A stretch of DNA of 64,000 nucleotides from Oxytricha trifallax (lineage: Eukaryota > Ciliophora > Spirotrichea > Sporadotrichida > Oxytrichidae). The notes below the pieces were generated by a model. That model worked only from the letters and a program-made list of their open reading frames with translations, was not told where the DNA came from and ran no database searches. Made by a program: the position numbers and the translations under genes. The DNA lies in NCBI GenBank assembly GCA_000711775.1, contig ARYC01017122.1, positions 1-64,000 on the forward strand, written 5' to 3'. This document shows positions 35,665 through 46,779 of this stretch, piece after piece (position 1 is the stretch's first letter; each line of letters starts with the position of its first letter).

Positions 35665-38005
35665 TGAATTAGAACGACCAGTTTGATCATTTTAAAAATT
35701 AAAGCTTCCCCCATTAATATAGAATTTATTAAGATATTTTTAGCCTTATGAATGCCTTCTCTTAACTTAGCTCTAAAACTAATTAGTTAACTGATTTGTT
35801 TATTATTGATATGATTAATTAATAGCAATTACCATTAAAGAATTAAGTTAAAGCTAGAAGTAATTCCCTATAACTTAATATCATTCACCCATAAAAGGAG
35901 TAATCAAGAGCTAAGAATTCGGTAAAACATTGAATCAACATAACAAATCTAAATCTGGAATAGTTCCTCAATACATCTAAGTTTCAACAGGACCTTTATC
36001 AAAAGAGGAGCCAAATTCTAATGCTTTAAATAATCACAAGATATTGCTAAAACAATTCGTAAATAAAAACGAAACTGAGGATTTTGTTCAGCTTAGTAAA
36101 ACTTATTACTTTCAAAAGAACAAAAGAGTTTAGAATGAATTTTTATTAAACGAGCTTATAACTGGAAACAGCAAAGATACCTTATATTCTCATAATGATA
36201 GCACTAAATCGATTTAAAATCCATTCTAAACCAAGTAACTAGTGCCAATATCCTAAAATAATGAGAAACAAACTTCTACTATGAATTAAAATTTAACTCA
36301 CTCTTCACATTAATCTTAAGATAAAAATGACTCAAATTCTTAGAAGTAAGACTTGAAAACAAAAATAGGTATGAATGACTATGAAATATTAAATGAGAAA
36401 TAATATACAACTTAAGAACTTGACCAGATACTTACTAGAAGAATGATGTAAAATTCTCATAAATCAAGCAGAATGTACTTTTGTATTAACAAGAGAATTT
36501 TATCGATGGAAAATCTTAATAAGTTTCTAATTTCAATAACTTTAACAATTTTTCTCATAACTAAGATAAATTTATGAATATATTTATTAAAAGATGGGGG
36601 GGGGGGTCTAAGTCGGTGCAAAATTTTTTCAAAATCCTAAGTCGGTGCAAAATTTTTTTTCTCAAAAACATCAAAATCCCTAAGTCGGTGCATGATCAAT
36701 TTTTGACATTATTAATATATATTATCATCCTACCCCACATAAAAAGTATCATTATTAACTAAAATTTATGTCTAAGCTTTAGAATCGAACTCCTTCATTA
36801 AATTTCGATCATAGGACACTTATAATATTATTACAAAAATATTTTTTCTCTGTGACAGATATTTGTTTAAGTAAATAAAAATATAATTTCATATTTTAAT
36901 AACTAATTAGTCAGTAAGCAACAAAGTTGGGGATTATAAATATCATAATTGTTTGCTAAATTTAATGATGTCTGGCCTTATTATAAAAACCATTGACTCA
37001 ATTAATTGTCTTTTTTTATATACACTAATAAATGTGTCCGAATTTTTTAATTCAATGCCTCATTAAATTTAGCAAACAATTATGATATTTATAATCCCCA
37101 ACTTTGTTGCTTACTGACTAATTAGTTATTAAAATATGAAATTATATTTTTTTATTTTACTTAAACAAATATCTGTCAAAGAGAAAAAATATTCTTGTAA
37201 TAATATTATAAGTATCCTATGATCAAAATTTAATGAAGGAGTTCGATTCAGAAGCTGAGACATAAATTTTAGTTAATAATGATACTTTTTATGTGGGGCA
37301 GGATGATAAAATATATGAATAATGTCAAAAATTGATCATGCACCGACTTAGGGATTTTGATGTTTTTGAGAAAAAAAATTTGGCACCGACTTAGGATTTT
37401 GAAAAAATTTTTGCACCGACTTAGACCCCCCAAAAGATGTAAAAATTCTTAATAGGCATTCATATTTTTTAACTTTATTTATTATTTTTTTTTTACATTT
37501 TGAAAGATAGCTACTTTGACATTATGAGAATAAATTAGTAATAAAAGCAAAACAAAACTCTGGTTAAAAATCTAAGAAAGGGCAGTGACATAAAAGAAAT
37601 TACATAGAAAAACATTTAGAAATTTGCATCCTAGTCATATTCCAAGTTTAAGCCAGAAAGCTAGAAAGATTTACATTCCAATTATTTCTAAAAGTAGTAG
37701 CAATAAGACAAGAGTAATAGCGGAACTTAATTGCTATTTTTAGAGAAGAAATATATAGGGGAGTTAATTTTATGGTCAATATTTCAAGTAAAAAAGAAAA
37801 TGGCGTATTTATTTCTATATATTTACAATAATTTTTACAAAGTGCCCTTAAATCTATAATTCAAATTCCTACTGCAGTAAGTAACCGTTCTCTAAATTGC
37901 AGTAGTTTGGAGGCAGACGATTTAGAAAATTTAAATAATTCAGATGCTGACGAAAAAGGCAACCAAAAAATTGATAATATTTCTAAAAGTATGAAAAATT
38001 AATGA
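35665..38005 (+). CDS. Q/N/S-rich protein of unknown function, disrupted by an 835-bp palindromic element
   Basis: ATG 35665 (MNQNDQFDHFKNQSFPHQ...) opens a block to about 35935. The next block (about 35940-36460) reads SGIVPQYIQVSTGPLSKEEP. A third (about 36470-36596) reads VLLYQQENFIDGKSQQVSNF and runs into the element at IFIKR. The element carries an 8-bp duplication. Coding continues after it (KNSQQ) and in later blocks at about 37545-37740 and 37850-38005, ending NQKIDNISKSMKNQ and TGA 38003-38005. Junctions near 35935, 36465 and 37460-37545 are unresolved small IESs. No domain is recognised. Confidence 0.6.
36597..37439. mobile_element. Palindromic element B, G10/C6 ends, 8-bp duplication AAAAGATG, subterminal repeats
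   Basis: The element proper is 36597-37431 (835 bp), with arms of about 372 bp (36597-36968, 37060-37431) and a spacer of about 90 bp. AAAAGATG is at 36589-36596 and 37432-37439. Each arm carries three copies of a subterminal motif TAAGTCGGTGCA (inverse in the right arm) within the first 110 bp. Such motifs look like transposase-binding arrays, which is inference only. Removal with one duplication keeps the host reading frame open (IFIKRCKNS). No internal gene is present. Confidence 0.9.
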
Positions 38006-38056
38006 CAAACTAAACTCTATGAAAACTTGACTCTAAATCATGTCTAGAAATTAATC
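38006..38056. other. 3' flank of the preceding gene
   Basis: A short AT-rich stretch between the TGA at 38003 and the duplication bounding element C. No feature is seen. Confidence 0.4.
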
Positions 38057-38064
38057 AAAATTTC

Positions 38065-38697
38065 GGGGGGGGGGGGGCAACACCTGAACCAGTAAATAAT
38101 ATTCATATTTATACCTCCCTAAAAGTTCTAAAAATGCACGACCAAGTTCAAATAAGGGTCAATAAACATGATATAAGCATTAAAAATAGGTATAGACAAC
38201 TCCATCAGGTCCAAATGATCAAGTTTATTCATAAAAAGATCATATTAAAATTCGATATTTTTATTGATTTTTTAAAAAAATATTTTGTAATTTTATCTTT
38301 AATTTTGATTCAACTAAGTGTTATACAAGCTATATCCCAACAAGTTACCCATTAAAATAAAAGTTAGTATGCTTAACTGATATTGAGATATATCATCTTG
38401 TATAAAATGGGTAACTTGTTGGGATATAGCTTGTATAACACTTAGTTGAATCAAAATTAAAGATAAAATTACAAAATATTTTTTTTAAAAATCAATAAAA
38501 ATATCGAATTTTAATATGATCTTTTTATGAATAAACTTGATCATTTGGACCTGATGGAGTTGTCTATACCTATTTTTAATGCTTATATCATGTTTATTGA
38601 CCCTTATTTGAACTTGGTCGTGCATTTTTAGAACTTTTAGGGAGGTATAAATATGAATATTATTTACTGGTTCAGGTGTTGCCCCCCCCAAAATTTC
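38065..38697. mobile_element. Palindromic element C, G13/C8 ends, 8-bp duplication AAAATTTC
   Basis: The element proper is 38065-38689 (625 bp), with arms of about 285 bp (38065-38353, 38406-38689) and a 52-bp spacer. AAAATTTC is at 38057-38064 and 38690-38697. After the G tract the arms begin CAACACCTGAACCAGTAAAT, unrelated to elements A and B. It lies just 3' of the gene ending at 38005, so it need not be excised for coding. The open frames in each arm are the same sequence read from both arms and are not genes. Confidence 0.9.
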
Positions 38698-39047
38698 TTT
38701 TATTTAATTAATAATTATAGAATATTTAACTTGAAAATCCGATGATTTCACTCTTTCTAACTATTTCACAAATGTAATTTATTCCGGATATTTTGATAAT
38801 ATTTTGTATAATAAATTGAAAATTGATGAATTTAATTAAAAATTAGGCAAAATATAAAAGAATATTCTAAATTATATATAATTATAAAATATTAATGAAT
38901 GAGCATAAAATAATGAGAGTCAAATATATCTGCAAATCAGCAATTATATTATATAATCATAAATTTAATTTCCTCAATATTTATATGTGAGCAATGATAA
39001 TTGGAGTATAATTGTGTATTGTTGAATTAAAAATAATAAATATTAAA
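38698..39047. other. AT-rich intergenic region without a recognised feature
   Basis: About 350 bp of almost pure A/T between element C and the next ATG. No coding block, RNA or repeat is seen. Confidence 0.5.
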
Positions 39048-40444
39048 ATGCTTATTAATGAAAATAATTACGATGCCTCATTGCATTAGAACTAATATTG
39101 CTTAGAAAATGATAATTAAAAAACCTGTACTATTATTCTCTAAATTAATATATAAATGAATATTGCAATAATAATATAAGGGTGTTAATGGGGACTTGCA
39201 ATAGAATTTTTTATCAAATAATTTTTAGAATTAATTTTCACAACTCCCCTCACTCGGCTATCAAGCATAAGATGACTAATTGGTTGACCAGCAACTCAAG
39301 AGCTATCACAACAAGCTAAGAGAAATAATTATTATAAATAATAATCAATTAAGTTTTTCTTTGAGTTTTAATTAAAATTATAAATTATTAGAATATTAAT
39401 AAATTTAATTAATTAAAGCACGAGTTTTTGTTCAAATGGTTCGAACTTTTTCATGTTTCGCATCTTTGGGAGAGATATGAATACTGCACCGACCTACTCT
39501 TTAGTGACAAATAAACTTATAAAGAACTATATTTATTAAGGATTTTTCTTTATTAATTTTTGTAATATCAAACATAAATAAGGCCCTATATACAACTATA
39601 AAGTGCTAATTTATACTTTAAATATAAGATTTCTTGGGTTTATTTGCTAAAAATACTGTCGACAGGCATCCCAAATGACTTCGAAACCATCAACGATGAA
39701 GATTTAGTGCCCCCAAACGCCTCCGCGCTTTCAACCCAACAAATAGAAAAGAAAATCGAGTCAACTCTAGAGATAAAGCTCTTCACCTCTCTGAAAGTCT
39801 TCTACAAGGCTAGAGATTTGGATCTTACAGAAGTTTTAAAATAGATCAGAGTGAAAAAATAAGCAAATAAATTATATGACTACACCACATGGGAGAAAGC
39901 TTATTGGTAACTTGTGTATATAGTTTTCACTGCTTATTACATCGAGAATTCATAAAATGAATTTGTTGAAGCTTACTTCCAGTACTAGATTCAGAAATGG
40001 TATATAATATGATTCAGTTTTTTTTAATTTAGCATCATTTTTAAAATAATTTTCAATTAGATTAGGCAAGACCTACCCTAGATGAAAATCGTTTTAGATA
40101 TCGTAAGTTCTGTGCTGAGGCGAGCCCAAACTCCTGAAGTTCCAATTATTAATTAATTTTCCCTCACTGCTATTAATCCTATATATTTAGAACTTAAGAA
40201 ACCCATATTTACAGGCAATCTAAAATTCATATACATTAATAGTAATAGTAATTCTGTAACTGCAAATAAAAGTATGTTGATCGCAGATAACTAAATGGAT
40301 AATCACTACTCTTAAACTTAAGTCATTTCAACTTAGGAGCATCAATTGTCTGCTACAGCTATGAAAACTTAAAATTAAGCAATGAACACAAATCTATAAA
40401 ACAATCAGCATTATGTTGTTCAAGTTTCAGACATTGATTATTGA
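39048..40444 (+). CDS. Unknown globular protein in several MDSs
   Basis: ATG 39048 gives MLINENNYDASLHQNQYC. GC-richer coding islands follow at 39236-39330 (HNSPHSAIKHKMTNWLTSNS), 39430-39560 (WFELFHVSHLWERYEYCTDL), 39630-40020 (ILSTGIPNDFETINDEDLVP ... DLDLTEVLK) and 40065-40444 (LPQMKIVLDIVSSVLRRAQT ... VQVSDIDY, TGA 40442-40444). Unlike its neighbours it has a normal globular composition with Trp, Tyr and hydrophobic cores, and only the tail is Q/N-rich. That suggests a conserved protein, but I do not recognise the family. AT-rich gaps between islands are IESs or introns whose exact borders were not resolved. The interval at about 40020-40062 could be an intron. Confidence 0.6.
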
Positions 40445-40578
40445 ATATATATTATTTAATATTTACTTAGTAATTTAATGCATAATATTTTGGTAATCAA
40501 AAGTTAAAAATAGCTATAAAAATGCCAGATTAAAAATAAATTTAAATTTAGGTCGAAATCTAACAATATCTACGAAGA

Positions 40579-42305
40579 ATGACTGAAAATCACTCATCAG
40601 ATGGGACACTCGGTACTCAAGAAGATGACGAGGACGACTTGCTTAAAGAAGAAGAGGAAATCGCGAATTGGGATGTATTCGATGACTTTCATAAGTTCCA
40701 GAACAGAGAGAACAAAATCAAAGAGAGGAAGAAGTTGATTGTTGAACAGCAAAAAAGACAAATTCAGTTGTTAAAAACTGAGGAGATTGAAATGTAACAG
40801 ACCAGAGATCTCGAAAAAGAATTTCAATATATAATATAGACTTTAATTAATAAGCCAAAGTGCATTGAAAATTAGTAATTTATATATAGAGTGTTTTATT
40901 AAATCCATTTTTATGATGATATTCAAAGAATACAATGAGTTGGAGCTTAGACTCAAAGCTCAAGAGGAGTCATTAAAAAAGAAATGTGATAGAGAGAATA
41001 AACTCATAAATGAGCTCACAATTTTCGAGAACAAAATCCAGATGAAGTAGCTTGAAATAGAGAATCTCCAATCTAAGATGGTCTTTTATGAAACTTTCAA
41101 GCATAAATTTGATGTCAAGAAAATGGAGAGCGAGAGGCTGCTTGGAAGAGTAGAGGAACTATCTCAGGTTAATGGAGGGTTAGAGGATCAGGTTTAGAAA
41201 CAAAAAAGTAAGAATTATAAACTTCACAAGAAGTTGGAAGAATTAAAAGAAAAAATGTTGAACTTGGAGAGAAATCAGGATGATGTCAATGAATTGTATG
41301 ATCTTGAGAATGGACTTGACCAATCTTAATTCATTGTAATATAAAAAACGAGTAATCCTATAGTATTATCTATATTAAAAGAAACTTTTAATACAGTGAA
41401 TTTATGATTAAAAATTCTAGAATTAAGAATATGTAGTAAAAGTGCCAGGACACTTTAGGAATCCCTCAAAAGTATCCTACTAATCTTAAGACGATCACAA
41501 CATCCAAAAGTAGCATGAATCCTTATCAGCTGATCTCTACAACTAATTTGGTGGTAACAGCAACTCGAATATGCATTAATTAAAATAAATTTCTTATCAT
41601 TAATTTTATGTCTTATTCTCACTATAATATACTTAAGCAATAGAAACTGTTTAGGGTTGAACTTGAATCTTTAAACCACAAAGCCATCTATAGACGATGA
41701 AGAACTATTCGACACTTAAAATTCTTACAGATCACAGTACAGATTTGAGACTACAGAAGACGAGCTTGTCTCACCATACTGTGATATTATAGATCCTAAT
41801 AGACTGGGAAATTTTGAGAGTGATATAGACCCTGAAAACATGGATAGTGATCTACTAAGATAGGAGTTTTATAGAGAACAAGCTGAAAAAATATAGTACA
41901 GAAATATGTACTTGGAGCATTAAGAGAGGTGTTTTCATTATCAACAAATGATGCAAGAGTATGAGAAATTGTACTCTAAAAATTAATAAAAATAAACATT
42001 AAACTTAAAGAAGACTTTCTCCTATACTTATGTATAATAGTAGCATATTATTAAGTTATAATTATTTGTACTCTGAATTCTTATTGAAGTCAATTAAAGC
42101 AGAAAAAGACAAGATGGAGCTCTAAATAAAACTAAAGAGAGTAGCCTGGGTTTAGGGGTGTATTTGTGACGTTAGCAAGTGTCTCTCAAATCCCAGAAAA
42201 CTTGTTTAAAATGTGAGGAGAAAAAACAAAAAAGAATTAATTTTCTACTCTGTTATCACACTAATTCTCATTTTCGTACTTTTGTTGGGATTGTTCTCTT
42301 TTTGA
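40579..42305 (+). CDS. Tail-anchored coiled-coil protein (golgin/tether-like)
   Basis: ATG 40579 begins an acidic N-terminus (MTENHSSDGTLGTQEDDEDD). After four pointer-defined IESs the protein continues as a long coiled coil (NELELRLKAQEESLKKK ... LEDQVQKQKSKNYKLHKKLE), a Ser/Asn-rich linker and a second helical part (QEFYREQAEKIQYRNMYLEH). It ends with a basic stretch and one hydrophobic helix (LIFYSVITLILIFVLLLGLF) directly before TGA 42303-42305. A coiled coil followed by a single C-terminal membrane helix is the layout of golgins and other tail-anchored tethers. No specific family is claimed. All four junctions are exact, so the protein model is reliable. Confidence 0.8.
40823..40931 (+). 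other. IES, pointer AAAGAAT
   Basis: AAAGAAT at 40816-40822 and 40925-40931 is in codon phase 1 on both sides. Excising 109 bp joins RDLEKE to YNELELRLK. Confidence 0.85.
41333..41417 (+). other. IES, pointer AATTC
   Basis: AATTC at 41328-41332 and 41413-41417 is in the same phase. Excising 85 bp joins GLDQSQF to QNQEYVVKVPG. Confidence 0.75.
41564..41640 (+). other. IES, pointer AGCAA
   Basis: AGCAA at 41559-41563 and 41636-41640 is in phase 1 on both sides. Excising 77 bp joins FGGNSN to RNCLGLNLN. Confidence 0.65.
41978..42074 (+). other. IES, 9-bp pointer TTGTACTCT
   Basis: TTGTACTCT at 41969-41977 and 42066-42074 is in phase 1 on both sides. Excising 97 bp joins YEKLYS to EFLLKSIKAEK, leading into the C-terminal membrane helix. 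Confidence 0.9.
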
Positions 42306-42616
42306 AATGTTCAATGAAACTTAAATAAAATTTTATTAAATTTATTATATTGATTATTAATTTTCTAAATAAAAATGAAAAAACATTGAGAAACCATATT
42401 TTTGTAAAATGCCTAAGAAAAATGAAAGGTGCTTTTTATTATAGTAGGAAAATTCTTATACTTATATATTTTACTTGTTAAAACCTCGTATATACGTGAT
42501 ACTTATAATTATACTTTTAAATTCACTAAATATCAATTTATTTGGCTTTAATATCACAAATTGGAAATTTTTACTTAAAATGCTATGAAAAAGTATGTAT
42601 TAAAATAATAAATGCA
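42306..42616. other. Convergent intergenic region
   Basis: About 310 bp of A/T-rich sequence between the stops of two convergent genes. No feature is seen. Confidence 0.45.
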
Positions 42617-45600
42617 TCAATAATTGTACTATCCAGGCATTTTAGAAGCCTCGATGTCTCTGATTAATGCATCATATTTAAACTAAAAATCTTTCATCTC
42701 ATCTTCAATTGCAAATTGCTTGCTTTATTAATGTTACTGCTGCTGATGCTATTTTTGTTAATTGAAGCTTTGTGAAGGGGAAACTGATCTATCATTATAT
42801 TGAGCTTAGGAAAATTCGTGTTAAACTGACTTTCTCTTCTTTTATCTGACTTGTTGGTATAAACCTTGTCTCTAGAAATTGTCATTAGAATCTTAAGAAC
42901 CATAGATCTAGTGCTCTGCGTCAAATTACTTGTGACTAATAGGCTAATAATCTGATTCTGTTGGGAGTATATTTTGGTCTGTAATCGTAGGTGGATTGTA
43001 ATTGTTCTCTCCTACACAATAGTATTAATTGTTTTAGTTGTGAGTTAAAGTATTCATAATGGTGTTTTAAGAATTCGATCTGTCAGTTGTGATTGTTTAA
43101 GGGATTGCTATAGGTTGGAGAGATTTGATATGTTTATGGTTGTTATAAGTTGAGGTCGAATTTGTTGTTGGAAAAGGTTGAGAAAGAGAGGATTAATGGT
43201 GGTTTAAGACAGTAAAATATTATCATAAAAATAGTTTGAGTTAACTTGAGTTAAGAACTAAGTGAACAGCTATTAATTAGAGGATGAAGGAACACTTAAA
43301 TTTTGAATATTATGCTGTATACTAGATTGATCCCTAAATGGTTCTAGGTTAGGAGTGCTTCTCTATTGATGAGAAAGTTGATTCTATTAGTATTGCATGA
43401 ATAACTTGTTATTCATAAGATGCTACTAAGCTTCTGTAACTCCTCTATGTGATGGCAAATTACTTGATAAAGTAATTGGGGTTAGATGATCAGGTATTTG
43501 CAATTGCTATTAATGCCCAAGTAAAAAGCTATTGTTTTGACTTGCTTTTCTCTAAATCTTCTCACACTTTCTCTGCTCAATGCTTTTAACTAGCATGTCA
43601 TTCACGTTTACCACTTACTGAACGAACTCGTCAGCTTTTTCTCTCACGATTTCATTGTTGTGTTGGACTATTTGCATTGCTTGTAGTTGCTTTTTTATTG
43701 CTTGAATCTCTATTTGAAAATTTTAGAGCTGTATTTTTAATTAAAACCTTATCACTTGATTAAGATAAAAATTAGATAAAGACATGTAAAATTAGGGTTT
43801 TATCATAAATTAACTTATCATTTAAGTCATTTATCAAATATAATAACTATTTTTATTTTTAAAAATTATTTATAAACATCAATTTTTATATTTTATAATA
43901 ACTATCTTTCTCCTAAAAATTAAACTAAAATTCATACATTTAGTTTTACTAATTCTCACTTTCTTTAGACTCAACTTAAAACTATCCTTGATTCAACATT
44001 TACTTTAACTATTAAAGCTGATTGTTCGCATGATCCATAACTCGATCCTACTCCTCTTTATATGTTTCATATTCAGTGTTAAGATTGTGATTTGTACTTA
44101 TCAGTTCTTTGAGTTTTTACTCGAGTTCTGTAATCAGTGAACTGAAGTACTATTTTTGCTTCATATTCTCTTCACTAAGCATCTTTAAATGTAAAGCAAG
44201 TTCTTTCTTTTCTTTGCTGAGCTTTTTACACTTTTTCTTGAGATTTTTCTCACTGTCTCGCATTTCTTGCATGGATTAAATTAGCTTCTTTTAACCATCT
44301 TACTCTTGCTATTGTATTTAGACCTATAAAGCCTGATTTTGCTTTTTTAAGCCGAGATTTTCCTTCATCATCTTATCAATGGCTTTACTTGACTATTCCA
44401 CTCTCTACCTCAATTCTTAAACCTGCTTTAAATCTTCATCGATTCTTATTTTTTATTCTTTCTCTAAATGCTAGTGAGAGAGTTTTTACTTCAACATGAT
44501 TTCACCGAATTTTTCCTTCTCTCGTTAAGCTTTTTCTAGAGAAATTTTAAGCTGAGTTTTTAGGTCTTAATTCTATTAGAGTAACCCTTCATTATGATCT
44601 TCAAGGCTTTTTAACTTTTGTTACAAAGCTTTCATTGCCCCAGCTATTGCTTGAGAACCTTAAATTTGTTGAGAATTTTGCAGATAGTTTTAATGGGAAG
44701 AAGTGTGATTGTTGTTAAGTTATAGAGGTGGGTAAATTTTATTGTTATATGATGAGTTTTAGAGTGAAAACTAATGTTAAGCTTGAGAATACTAATGCTG
44801 CTGATTCAGTTGAGTTAAGTTTATTTGATTTGCATTCAAATGAGATTAAGTATGTGAGATGAGTGATGAATTTAAGAGCAAGGATGATGATTAATTAGGA
44901 TTTTAGTTCTGATTTCCAGTAACTTGAGTTAAATTTATAAGTGAATGCTAAGGTGGTAATTTACTGAGCATGTTCAAATCAAATGAACTTGAGTTAGACT
45001 TACCAGCTACTGCTTAACGTTTATTCCCTTTCAAGTCTTAGATAGAGATTGGATCATCGTAAATTTACCCATTAATTTACAATTGCTAGAATGCTTATCT
45101 ATGATTCTCAGATTATCTTTACTAATTTCTCATTACAGCTTGTAAGTTTAGTTCTTATGTGTTTTCAAAAGAGCCATTATCTCCATCTTCTTTTGAGCTT
45201 TTAATGTATTGTAAGGCTTGACTCTCTTACAGAGTAAGTGCTTGAAGTTAGTCTCTAATTTACTTTTCTCTTCCATAGTCTTCAATTCCTAGTTCATCGT
45301 TGCTGAAGTGATGATTATTTCCCTCGTCTGATGAGGAGCTATAGGTTGAGCTGTTCACTTACTCAATGAAATTTTGCTAGTAATCTTCATTTTAAACATC
45401 TTTCGGAGGAGGAGGATAGTATAAAACAACTATATAAATTTGCTTATAAAATTTTGCCATAATTTGAGTCGTAATTATTCAAATCTGAGTTATTAACTGC
45501 TCTATTTAAAGGTTGAAAATTGCTATTGCTGTTCGTATTTGAAGTGGAATTGTAATTTTAGTCAATCATAAAATGATTATTGCTATTTGTGTTACTATTC

Positions 45601-46001
45601 GAATTACTAAACTCATTTCCATTATGCATGCCTCCTCCACCCACAAATATTTTGTTTAAATTCTAATTTATTTCCTTCTATCTGGAGTTATTAGCATTTT
45701 TCTTGCTTATTTTGCTTTTCTTTTTACTATGCTTTTTCTATGAGGACCCAGTATTATTTTAATAGGCATTCACGTTTTAATTCAATCCACCATTATTATT
45801 CATAGCCATCGAACTTGAATTGTTGCTATATATATTCTTAATCGAAGCACTGCCTGATCCCACTGAGTTTTCCAATTCTTAGATTTATTGCTAGAGACTC
45901 AGCTGATTGGAGGGGTGCAGAGCTGCATGAGAGTGACTGGTTGGCTTTTATTTAGAGAGCAGCTAGGATGAATTACTCATATTCAAAGTTGCAATTGACA
46001 T
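42617..46001 (-). CDS. Long Q-rich coiled-coil protein (minus strand)
   Basis: ATG at 46001-45999 (minus) begins MSIATLNMSNSSQLLSKQKP. A Q/N/S-rich block runs to about 45470. The next block (about 45420-45010) includes YYPPPPKDVQNEDYQQ and a Ser/Asp patch. A long block (about 44970-43960) contains a strong coiled coil (LKSLEDHNEGLLQQNQDLK, KKLSKEKKELALHLKMLSEE). Later blocks at about 43740-43230 (IEIQAIKKQLQAMQIVQHNN) and 43200-42617 end DALIRDIEASKMPGQYNY and TGA (42619-42617). A splice-like GTAAGT follows the block ending near 45010. Gaps elsewhere are presumed IESs. Composition suggests a structural or scaffold protein; no family is recognised. Confidence 0.65.
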
Positions 46002-46779
46002 TGTTTTTTAATAATTAAAATTTAAGAAAGTTATAATACGGAAGTTTGAATTTTAAAATTAATCAGTCTGACATAAAATAAAATTATCAATTAAATTAAG
46101 ATAAATAGAAGTTTATGATTAAAAATTATAATCAATTAATTATAAATGAAAAAGAAAAACGAAAAGTGAGAGCAAGAAGGAACGAGAAAAGTTATTTAGC
46201 TTTTTGAGTTGATTCTCGCTTGGATATAGATACCAAATATATAGTAAAGAATATTATTGATGATAAGCCTTGGACTGATTAGGACTCCGTCTGAAAAGCT
46301 AAGGCCCCAAAGCAAAGCGAGTGTTGTTATAATATCTTTTAAAAAATTTCTAGTTTGTTTATAAGTAAGTTTATTCTACAATTGAACAATAAAAACAAAC
46401 TGTTTTCATAAGTATTTAAAAATCAGCAATAATAGAATCTACATTCGAAGCTTTGTCATCATAGAAAAAGGAGAGAGGTGGTTGAGTTGATTCGCTCGCT
46501 CCTGCCGTGACTTACGGGTCCTCTTCAGATTCCCAATTCCTGGTCGTGGAGTAATGTTCTTTGAGCGTTGACTTTCGGGAAAAACCTGGGACTAAACAAA
46601 CCTACCAATTCAAAATGAAAACGTGTGATTAAGATTTATATATACAGTGCATGTTATGAATATAAGATAAATTGCTTGCTTTTTGTCAGCCAGGGAGTTC
46701 TCATTTTTATAAATAATCAAATCAAATGATATAATCTTAAATAAAATTTAGGAAATCAATAAATGAAATTAGAGTTATA
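46002..46779. other. GC-richer non-coding block, possible structured RNA(s)
   Basis: Between two minus-strand genes lie two patches that stand out from the AT background without a reading frame. In 46213-46325, CTCGCTT pairs perfectly with AAGCGAG, closing a domain with an inner GCCTT/AAGGC stem and TGATGA and CTGA motifs like snoRNA C and D boxes. In 46440-46620, on the minus strand, another TGATGA...CTGA pair and a CCGT/ACGG hairpin occur. tRNA and common snRNA signatures were looked for and not found. Part of this block must be the promoter of the gene starting at 46001. Confidence 0.35.

Noticed and set aside
38134-38691. Two overlapping frames of about 70 codons sharing the sequence MHDQVQIRVNKHD
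   Set aside because: They are the same sequence read from the two inverted arms of element C, with no coding composition.
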